Of a stretch of DNA of 64,000 bases, positions 57,378 through 64,000 are shown piece by piece. The notes beneath the pieces are model-generated. The model was not told the origin of the DNA, ran no database searches, and saw nothing but the letters and a program-made list of their open reading frames with translations. The stretch is from Citrobacter freundii (lineage in GTDB: Bacteria; Bacteroidota; Bacteroidia; Chitinophagales; Chitinophagaceae): assembly GCA_003243445.1 (NCBI GenBank), contig QFQQ01000011.1:1-64000 (forward strand), given 5' to 3'. Positions within the stretch are counted from its first letter, which is position 1. Each line of letters starts with the position of its first letter. A program made the translations under genes and the position numbers.

Positions 57378-59606
57378 TTAAATCGAAGACAACGCCGATC
57401 CCGCATCCTCCTTCGCCAGATAATTCTCAATAGCTGTATCATAGCTCTCTTTCCAGGCAGAGATCGGTCCCCAGAAATCGCCATCTACGGAGAGTTCGCC
57501 GCTGCTCACTACACCGATCTTTTCGAAAGGAACGTTGAGGGATGCTTCGAATGCCTGAACATTTTGCAGCGCAACGGTCACCACTACGCGGCTCTGACCT
57601 TCACCGAAAAGGAAAGCATCTTTGCGGATGCCGCCTTTGCTGAGTACAGAGAAACCAAGCTCGCGGTTGAATGCACTTTCGCAAAGCGTTACGAACAAAC
57701 CACCTTCGCTCACATCGTGTACTGAACGAACCAGTTTGTCAGCGATCAGTTTGCTCACCTGTTGCTGCAATGCAAATTCTTCTTCCAGTTCGAAATAGGG
57801 TGCAGGTGAATATTTCACTCCGTGTAAGCGATAGAGATATTCTGATGAATTGATATCGTTTGTCTGATTACCCAGCAGATAAATGATATCGCCCTCTTCT
57901 TTGAAATCGAGCGTCATTTTCTCACGGATATCTTCCAGCAATCCAACCATGCCAATAGTTGGCGTTGGATTTACCGGACCATCAGGATTCTGATTGTAGA
58001 AACTAACGTTACCGCCGGTAACCGGTGTGTCAAACTTGCGGCAAGCATCACCCATTCCTTTGATGGCGTTCACAAACTGATAATATACTTCGGGATCATA
58101 AGGATTACCAAAGTTGAGACAGTTGGTAACGCCTAATGGCTGACCTCCGCTGCAAACAATATTGCGGGCTGCTTCGCTCACCGCGATCATGGCGCCTTTA
58201 TACGGATCAGCAAAAACATAACGGCTGTTGCAATCTGTAGTTACGGCCAGTCCCTTGGTCGTTCCTTTTACAGCTACTACAGCTGCATCAGTTGGTGTAT
58301 TGGTAGAACTGTTCACTGTACCAACCATGCTGTCATATTGTGTAAAGATCCAGCGTTTGGATGCAATGGAAGGAAGTGCGATGATCTTCTCAGCTACTGC
58401 TTTCAGATCTTCGGGCACAGGAATACTGTCTGATTTGAATTTAGCGATCTCGGCGAGATATTTTGGCTCGCGGTATTCACGGTCATACTGAGGAGCACCG
58501 CCGCCGAGTACGAGTTCGTTTGCGGGAAGTGATGCATCGAGCTGACCATTCATATAAAAGTTCAGCATACCGTCATCTGTTACTTCGCCGATTACGGAAC
58601 ATGGCAGGTCCCATTTTTCAAATACACGCAGGATCTCGTTCTCGCGGCCTTTCTGTGCCACCAGCAACATGCGCTCCTGGCTTTCGCTGAGAAGCAATTC
58701 CCATGTTTTCATTTCACTCTGGCGTGTTGGCACTTTATCCAGGTCGATGCGCATACCCACTTCACCTTTTGCGCTCATCTCCGCGGTTGAGCAGATGATA
58801 CCTGCTGCGCCCATGTCCTGCATACCAACAACAGCGCCGGTCTGGATCACTTCAAGACAGGCTTCCAGCAGTTTCTTTTCCTGGAACGGATCACCAACCT
58901 GAACGGCAGGCAGGTCCTGTGCACTTTCTGCAGTGATATCTGCGGATGCAAAAGACGCACCGCCAATACCATCTTTACCGGTTGCACTTCCTACAAACAT
59001 TACCGGGTTTCCTGTTCCGAGTGCTGTTGCAGAAACTGTTTCACCAGCTTTTACAATACCAACACTCATTGCATTTACCAGCGGGTTGGTATGATAAGAT
59101 TCATCAAAATATATTTCACCGCCTACGGTTGGTACGCCAAAGCAGTTGCCATAATGGCCGATGCCATGAACGACACCGGAAAGCAGGTGTTGTGTTTTAT
59201 CTTCTTCCAGTTTACCAAACCGGAGTGAATTGAGTGAAGCGATAGGACGGGCGCCCATCGTAAAGATATCGCGGTGAATGCCACCCACACCTGTGGCTGC
59301 ACCCTGGAATGGTTCGATAGCGGAGGGGTGATTATGGGATTCTATTTTGAATACAACTCCAAGACCTCCGCCGATATCCATCAGTCCTGCATTTTCCTCG
59401 CCGGCTTTCACCAGCATGCGGCCGCCTTCACGTGGTAATGTTTTCAGCCATTTAATGGAATTCTTATAACTGCAATGCTCACTCCACATGCCACTGAAAG
59501 CGCAGAGTTCATTGAAGTTCGGGGTACGCCCCAATTTCTTTTTGATCAGTTCGAATTCTTCTTCGGTCAGTCTGAGTTGCTGCGCCGTTTTTGCTGTTAT
59601 TTCCAT
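57378..59606 (-). CDS. purL: Phosphoribosylformylglycinamidine synthase II
   Basis: Fourth step of purine synthesis: converts FGAR to FGAM using ATP and ammonia delivered by PurQ, with PurS. The 742 residues are the small PurL form without the glutaminase domain. Motifs: GMWSEHCSYKNSIKWLKTL near residue 40, IESHNHPSAIEPFQGAATGV, GGIHRDIFTMGARPIA, and the second half with FGNPYDPEVYYQFVNAIKGM and PVTGGNVSFYN. Start ATG at 59606. purQ/purS are not in the window. Transcribed alone; convergent with proC. Confidence 0.97.
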   Translation of the reverse strand: MEITAKTAQQLRLTEEEFELIKKKLGRTPNFNELCAFSGMWSEHCSYKNSIKWLKTLPREGGRMLVKAGEENAGLMDIGGGLGVVFKIESHNHPSAIEPFQGAATGVGGIHRDIFTMGARPIASLNSLRFGKLEEDKTQHLLSGVVHGIGHYGNCFGVPTVGGEIYFDESYHTNPLVNAMSVGIVKAGETVSATALGTGNPVMFVGSATGKDGIGGASFASADITAESAQDLPAVQVGDPFQEKKLLEACLEVIQTGAVVGMQDMGAAGIICSTAEMSAKGEVGMRIDLDKVPTRQSEMKTWELLLSESQERMLLVAQKGRENEILRVFEKWDLPCSVIGEVTDDGMLNFYMNGQLDASLPANELVLGGGAPQYDREYREPKYLAEIAKFKSDSIPVPEDLKAVAEKIIALPSIASKRWIFTQYDSMVGTVNSSTNTPTDAAVVAVKGTTKGLAVTTDCNSRYVFADPYKGAMIAVSEAARNIVCSGGQPLGVTNCLNFGNPYDPEVYYQFVNAIKGMGDACRKFDTPVTGGNVSFYNQNPDGPVNPTPTIGMVGLLEDIREKMTLDFKEEGDIIYLLGNQTNDINSSEYLYRLHGVKYSPAPYFELEEEFALQQQVSKLIADKLVRSVHDVSEGGLFVTLCESAFNRELGFSVLSKGGIRKDAFLFGEGQSRVVVTVALQNVQAFEASLNVPFEKIGVVSSGELSVDGDFWGPISAWKESYDTAIENYLAKEDAGSALSSI

Positions 59607-59652
59607 GTAGAGGTAGTTGGAGAAGCCGCGAAATTACGGAAAGCAGGGAAGG

Positions 59653-59805
59653 AAGTAAAAAGTAAAAATTAAAAAGTCAAAATACCTTTTGAAAAGAGTT
59701 AAGCTGACTGGTCAACAGAGATTTTTTACTTTTTACTTTTGAATTTTTACTGTTTCGCATTGATTCTCTTTACTTTCCGCAGAAGCCTTTTTTACTTTTT
59801 ACTTT
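59653..59805. repeat. Inverted repeat, AAAAAGT-word family
   Basis: The left arm (59653-59691, AAGTAAAAAGTAAAAATTAA and onward) faces two right-hand blocks (59722-59750 and about 59790-59805) of TTTTTACTTTTTACTTT type. It fills the spacer between the divergent purL and membrane protein genes. Confidence 0.8.
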
Positions 59806-59848
59806 CCTCTCTTTAATTTGTCTATTTTGCAAAACAAAACAGCTGCTG

Positions 59849-61150
59849 TTGGAATATCTTCTCTTTTTCGTATACCTCATCCTTTTTTCGTGGCTTGTTA
59901 CACGTACAGTTTTTTTTAAAAGATCCGGGCTGAATAACGATCAGCTCATCATTCTTTTCCTGGCGAAAGTGATCATCGGTATCTTTTATGGCTGGATCGG
60001 GATCTATTACGGTGGCTATGCGGAGATGGTGGACACATGGGGGTTCCATTATCAGTCGCTGCAGGAACTTAAGCTGCTGAGCAGCCATCCGCATGAGTAC
60101 TTCACCAATATCCTGCCCTGGAACCGCTCTGACACAAGGATCAGCGAATTTCTGGGCTCTGACAATTCTTACTGGAATGATCTTAAATCACTGGTGTTTA
60201 TCAAATTGCTCTCCGTGTTTGATATTTTCAGCATGGGCAATTACTACGTGAACGTTATCTTTTACTCTTACATTACCTTGTTCGGACCGATCGCTTTATA
60301 CAGGGTCTTCAGGGAAATATTCACCGGACCTAAGATCCCCGTGTTACTGGGGCTCATGTTTGTGCCATCATTCCTTTACTGGACTTCAGGCATCCATAAA
60401 GAAGGGTTGATCTTCCTGGCGGTCAGCCTGATCATTTACCATGTATACTTTGCGATACAACAGCACAGGTGGTCTTTGGTAAGGATTGCCGGGATTGCGC
60501 TCGGATTGCTGATCATCCTGCTGATGAGGAACTTCCTGCTGGTACTGATTGCACCGGCACTGCTCGCCTGGCTCCTGGCCAGCAAATGGCCGGAAAAAAA
60601 ACTGACCTGCTTTGCTGTTGTCTATATTATTGGAAGTATTCTCTTTTTCACGCTTCATTATGTTCATCCTAAGCTCAATTTTCCCGAGGCTGTTGTGGAA
60701 AAACAACAGGCTTTTCTTTTGCTTCAGGGAACCAGCAGTATTCCGATCAGGGAATTGCAACCTACATTGCTGAGTTTTATCATCAATACCCCACAGGCGA
60801 TCATACTTTCCACGCTTCGCCCCTACCCCGGCGATATCCATCACTTTTTTTCAATGGCGGCCGCCGTGGAAACTTTGCTGATATTGCTTCTGCTGGCGGT
60901 CAGTCTTATCTGGCGGAAGAAAACAGAAGTGACAACTGACAAGAGGGTGGTCTATTTCTGTGTGTTTTTTGCCATATCAGTGCTGATAACCATTGGGTTC
61001 AGTGTAAATAATCTCGGTGCGATCGTGCGGTACCGGAGTATCATCATTCCGCTGGTAGTACCCGTGATGATCGCCTATATAGACTGGGACCGGGTCCCCC
61101 TGCCGTCGTTTTTTAACATTAGAAAAATCAATAATCCAACCAAATATTGA
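59849..61150 (+). CDS. Multi-pass membrane protein, perhaps polysaccharide-polymerase-like
   Basis: The 433 residues have about ten to eleven hydrophobic segments spaced like those of Wzy/EpsG-type sugar polymerases or dolichol-phosphate-mannose glycosyltransferases: EYLLFFVYLILFSWLVTRTV, LIILFLAKVIIGIFYGWIG, FGPIALYRVFREI, VPVLLGLMFVPSFLYWTSG (with a conserved-looking WTSGIHKE), then paired helices to IIIPLVVPVMIAYID. A glycan-related role is a guess from topology. Start is TTG at 59849; no ATG occurs before residue 47, and the first membrane segment begins immediately. Single gene. Confidence 0.7.
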   Translation: MEYLLFFVYLILFSWLVTRTVFFKRSGLNNDQLIILFLAKVIIGIFYGWIGIYYGGYAEMVDTWGFHYQSLQELKLLSSHPHEYFTNILPWNRSDTRISEFLGSDNSYWNDLKSLVFIKLLSVFDIFSMGNYYVNVIFYSYITLFGPIALYRVFREIFTGPKIPVLLGLMFVPSFLYWTSGIHKEGLIFLAVSLIIYHVYFAIQQHRWSLVRIAGIALGLLIILLMRNFLLVLIAPALLAWLLASKWPEKKLTCFAVVYIIGSILFFTLHYVHPKLNFPEAVVEKQQAFLLLQGTSSIPIRELQPTLLSFIINTPQAIILSTLRPYPGDIHHFFSMAAAVETLLILLLLAVSLIWRKKTEVTTDKRVVYFCVFFAISVLITIGFSVNNLGAIVRYRSIIIPLVVPVMIAYIDWDRVPLPSFFNIRKINNPTKY

Positions 61151-61287
61151 TCAGTTTTTTAAAAACTAACCAATTCCTTATCGGTTTTCTCAGGTTTTTC
61201 CACATATTTTTTAATAAATGGGGGAATGTGCAAAAAAAATTGGCTCAATTCTTCTAATTCCTTTGCTTTGCTGAAAACTAGAAATAT

Positions 61288-63477
61288 ATGTCCCTTCGTT
61301 TTAATGCAATCTCGAAACTCAGCACTTCCCCAGCGACTGAGGTAGAGGGTTCCAAAAAAATAACTGCGATATTCAACAGCAATGTGTTTACATTGAAAGT
61401 GGCGCGTGAATACCTGAGTGATGAAGCTTACAAAAGCCTGGTAGGTTCTATTAAAGCCGGTCAGAAAATTGACCGTGCGGTAGCGAACCAGATCGCGAAC
61501 GGTATCCGCGCATGGGCTGAAAGCAAGGGTGTTACCCACTTTACACACTGGTTCCAGCCGCTGACCGGTACGACTGCTGAAAAACATGACTCCTTCTTTA
61601 CGCTGAAAAGCGATGGGACCCCGATCGAGCAATTCGAAGGTGACGCACTTATCCAACAGGAGCCTGATGCTTCCTCATTCCCGAACGGTGGTCTGCGTGC
61701 AACGTTCGAAGCACGTGGCTATACTGCCTGGGATCCGGGTTCTCCTGCGTTCATCATGGAGATCGGTACCGGCAAAACACTTTGTATTCCTACGGCGTTC
61801 ATCTCTTATACTGGTGAGTCTCTTGACTATAAAGCTCCATTGCTGAAAGCGATCGAAGCGCTGAACAATGCAGCGGTTGACGTATGTAACTATTTCGATA
61901 AAAATGTAGATAAAGTTTCTTCAACCCTTGGTTGGGAACAGGAATATTTCGTGGTTGACGAGGCATTGTTCAATGCGCGTCCTGACCTCGTAATGTGCGG
62001 ACGCACTGTATTCGGTCACAACTCTGCCAAGAACCAGCAATTGGAAGACCATTATTTCGGATCAATTCCTGAAAGAGTGTATGCTTACATGCGTGACCTC
62101 GAAACAGAATGTTACAAACTGGGTATTCCACTGCGTACACGTCACAATGAGGTGGCTCCTGCACAGTTCGAGTGTGCTCCTATCTTTGAAGAGATCAACC
62201 TCGCGGTTGACCACAATACCTTGCTGACTGACATCATGAACAGGGTGGCACTCCGTCACAACCTGCGCGTGTTGCTGCACGAGAAACCATTTGCCGGCAT
62301 TAACGGTAGTGGTAAACACAACAACTGGTCTATGGCTACCAACACCGGCGTAAACCTGCTGGCTCCCGGTAAAACACCAAAGACCAACCTGATGTTCCTG
62401 ACTTTCTTCGTTAACACGATCAAAGCGGTACATGATTATGCTGATCTGATGAGAGCATCTATCGCATCTGCTCCTAACGATCACCGCCTGGGTGCGAACG
62501 AAGCTCCTCCTGCGATCATCTCTGTATTCATCGGTCAGTACCTGACTAAAGTGTTGCAGGATGTTAAAGAAAGAGTGGGCAACAAATTCGACGAGCAGGA
62601 TGAAAGCATGCTGAAGATCGACATTCACAAAAGCATTCCTGAACTGCTGATGGATAATACTGACCGTAACAGAACTTCTCCATTTGCATTCACTGGTAAT
62701 AAATTCGAATTCCGTGCGGTAGGTTCTTCTGCAAACTGCGCCAACCCGATGACCATCCTGAACACGATCATGGCTGAAACGCTGAAAACATTCAAAAAAG
62801 ATGTTGATGCGCTGATCGAGAAAGGTGAGAAAAAAGAGATCGCGATCATGCACGTGATCCGCGAGTATATCGTTGCAAGCGAAAAAGTATTGTTCGAAGG
62901 TGATGGTTACAGCCAGGCATGGGAAAAAGAAGCAGAGAAAAGAGGTCTTCCAAATGTGAAAACAACTCCTCTTGCGTTGGACGCAATGGTTACCGAGAAA
63001 GCAAAACACCTGTTCGAAAGCAACAATATCTACACGCATTCTGAACTGGAAGCGCGTCATGAGATCGAACTGGAAAAATATATCAAGAAAGTGCAGATCG
63101 AGAGCCGCATCATGGGTGAACTGGCAACCAGCCATATCCTCCCTCCTGCGATCCGCTATCAGAACCTGCTGGCGAAAAACATCGCCGGTCTGAAAGAAGC
63201 TGGCCTGCCTGATGCTGCTTACAGCAATCAAAAACAAATTCTCGACAAGATCTCTGAGCACATCAACAAGGCAAGTGATCTGGTAGAGAAAATGATCGAA
63301 GCAAGAAAGGTTTGCAACAATATGGACAACACACGTACGAAAGCGATCGCTTACCAATCTCAGGTAAAAGACACGTTCTTCGACGAGATCCGTTACCATG
63401 TTGACAAACTCGAATTATTAGTTGACGACAAAGAATGGTACCTGCCTAAATACAGGGAGCTGCTGTTCCTCAGATAA
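61288..63477 (+). CDS. glnN: Glutamine synthetase type III
   Basis: Makes glutamine from glutamate, ammonia and ATP. At 729 residues it is the large type III form common in Bacteroidota. It has GSIII N-terminal motifs (THWFQPLTGTTAEKHDSFF, SSFPNGGLRATFEARGYTAW), the catalytic-core NNWSMATNTGVNLLAPGKTP, then RHNEVAPAQFECAPIFEEIN and GSSANCANPMTILNTIMAET. The C-terminal part has the helical region specific to this type. Start ATG at 61288 (MSLRFNAISKLS). The 137-base upstream region has an AGTTTTTTAAAAACT palindrome and otherwise nothing identified; terminator follows. Confidence 0.96.
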   Translation: MSLRFNAISKLSTSPATEVEGSKKITAIFNSNVFTLKVAREYLSDEAYKSLVGSIKAGQKIDRAVANQIANGIRAWAESKGVTHFTHWFQPLTGTTAEKHDSFFTLKSDGTPIEQFEGDALIQQEPDASSFPNGGLRATFEARGYTAWDPGSPAFIMEIGTGKTLCIPTAFISYTGESLDYKAPLLKAIEALNNAAVDVCNYFDKNVDKVSSTLGWEQEYFVVDEALFNARPDLVMCGRTVFGHNSAKNQQLEDHYFGSIPERVYAYMRDLETECYKLGIPLRTRHNEVAPAQFECAPIFEEINLAVDHNTLLTDIMNRVALRHNLRVLLHEKPFAGINGSGKHNNWSMATNTGVNLLAPGKTPKTNLMFLTFFVNTIKAVHDYADLMRASIASAPNDHRLGANEAPPAIISVFIGQYLTKVLQDVKERVGNKFDEQDESMLKIDIHKSIPELLMDNTDRNRTSPFAFTGNKFEFRAVGSSANCANPMTILNTIMAETLKTFKKDVDALIEKGEKKEIAIMHVIREYIVASEKVLFEGDGYSQAWEKEAEKRGLPNVKTTPLALDAMVTEKAKHLFESNNIYTHSELEARHEIELEKYIKKVQIESRIMGELATSHILPPAIRYQNLLAKNIAGLKEAGLPDAAYSNQKQILDKISEHINKASDLVEKMIEARKVCNNMDNTRTKAIAYQSQVKDTFFDEIRYHVDKLELLVDDKEWYLPKYRELLFLR

Positions 63478-63502
63478 GGTTTACACACATGAGAAAACCC
63501 CG

Positions 63503-63532
63503 AGCCTCCGGATTATTCCGGGGGCTTTTTTT
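63503..63532 (+). terminator. Intrinsic terminator of glnN
   Basis: AGCCTCCGG (63503-63511) pairs with CCGGGGGCT (63518-63526; one G-T pair), followed by a T run. It lies 25 bases after the stop codon and directly precedes the second GGCCCCCTC-family element. Confidence 0.9.
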
Positions 63533-63687
63533 GGCCCCCTCCAAACCTCCCCCTTCAGGGGAGGCTTCGCACATACATCATAAAAGAAAAGTTCTATCGT
63601 ATTGAATAACGAAATTCTATACGATGGAACTTTTCAATTTTTATACTGCTCTAAGCCTCCCCTGAAGGGGGAGGTTTGGAGGGGGCC
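63533..63687. repeat. Nested inverted repeat, GGCCCCCTC family, copy 2
   Basis: The outer arms 63533-63567 and 63653-63687 are perfect 35-base reverse complements. The inner arms 63587-63601 and 63620-63634 pair at 14 of 15. The reverse complement of 63598-63623 equals the core of copy 1 (43162-43187) at 21 of 26 bases, differing only in the central five. It lies between convergent glnN and a dipeptidase gene. Confidence 0.97.
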
Positions 63688-63690
63688 TTC

Positions 63691-64000
63691 TCATTTAAAA
63701 TTAGCCTTCATCACCCGCAAGACATTCCCCCCAAGTAATTTCCTGATTGATTTCGCAGAGTAACCACGGCGGTATAATTCTTCCGTGATCTTTGGATATG
63801 TAGTGACATCTTCCAAACCGATGGGCAGTGAGCTTACGCCATCATAGTCGGAGCCGAGACCGACATAATCATCACCGACAAGTTTTACGATGTAATCGAT
63901 ATGATCAACAAGATCGGAAAGTGTTGGACGAAGCTGGTCCAGTTGTTTGCGATAATAATCCTGCCATTGCTGGCGCATCTTTGCAGAATCCTGTGTGAGT
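63691..64000 (-). CDS. Membrane dipeptidase (peptidase M19), partial
   Basis: C-terminal part of a zinc dipeptidase of the M19/renal dipeptidase family; the gene runs off the right edge and its start is outside the window. The segment contains HIDYIVKLVGDDYVGLGSDY, DGVSSLPIGLEDVTTYPKIT, then ELYRRGYSAKSIRKLLGGNV, LRVMKANFK; the GLGSDYDG and GGNxLRV motifs are diagnostic. Members cleave dipeptides, often D-containing. The frame is open up to base 64000. Stop codon at 63691-63693. Confidence 0.93.
   Translation of the reverse strand, partial: LTQDSAKMRQQWQDYYRKQLDQLRPTLSDLVDHIDYIVKLVGDDYVGLGSDYDGVSSLPIGLEDVTTYPKITEELYRRGYSAKSIRKLLGGNVLRVMKANFK

Noticed and set aside
62062..63399. 445-codon open frame on the minus strand inside glnN
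   Set aside because: It lies fully antisense to the well-conserved glutamine synthetase III gene and its translation resembles no family; it is a by-product of codon bias.

Overview
This window is chromosomal DNA from a Bacteroidota bacterium, most likely of the Chitinophagaceae or a close relative; I cannot fix the genus. The clues are a SusC/SusD pair, a type III glutamine synthetase, a secY-map gene order at the end of the spc cluster, many secreted proteins whose signal peptides end in A-Q, a phosphosulfolactate synthase-like gene, and promoters that fit the Bacteroidota pattern TTTG-N(18-21)-TAnnTTTG instead of the sigma-70 -35/-10 pattern.

Layout. Bases 1-13.8 kb hold the S10-spc ribosomal protein cluster, all on the minus strand and read from rpsJ (13692) to secY and map (87). 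Seventeen of its 22 gene junctions are 64-390 bases long and hold hairpins or short-word repeats, which is unusual for an operon that is normally tightly packed. Bases 13.8-18.6 kb hold a secreted beta-helix protein and fusA. Bases 18.6-40.2 kb form an accessory block: two VOC-fold proteins, a membrane protein, a glycerophosphodiesterase, a SusC/SusD/lipoprotein operon, a TetR-controlled RND efflux operon, an SNF2 helicase, a FrnE-like oxidoreductase, a histone H1-like protein and a small secreted protein. Bases 40.2-41.1 kb hold rpsG and rpsL. The familiar rpsL-rpsG-fusA-rpsJ order is therefore interrupted twice. Bases 41.3-64 kb are mostly housekeeping genes (ilvE, rdgB, aroE, yidC, pyrG, proC, purL, glnA type III, a dipeptidase) mixed with an ECF sigma factor and its partner, a TPR protein and several unrecognised secreted or membrane proteins.

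Regulation seen in the sequence. rpsJ and rpsL have near-identical promoters (TTTG-N20-TACCTTTG) 20-30 bases upstream of their starts, which fits coordinated ribosomal protein expression. A 15-base palindrome, ATTAACAC(C/T)GTTAA(G/T), occurs once inside the tetR promoter and once just before the efflux operon's tolC gene, so it is probably the TetR operator. The ECF sigma gene overlaps its partner gene by four bases.

The most unusual signal is in the non-coding DNA. Many spacers hold long inverted repeats whose arms are built from degenerate tandem words of 6-10 bases. The words fall into a small set of vocabularies (AGAGGTTCC, GTTTAAA, AAAAAGT, CGATGG, GCGAATT, ACCACGG, CAGATCCCG), each used at one or several loci. 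Some arms pair almost perfectly: 41 of 42 bases after yidC, 32 of 33 around the proC/purL terminator, 30 of 31 after ilvE. Two copies of a separate nested element (43043-43286 and 63533-63687) have up to 35-base arms and share a 26-base core. A compact 26-base REP-like hairpin sits in several ribosomal spacers. I know of no published description covering these families together, but I could not search for one.
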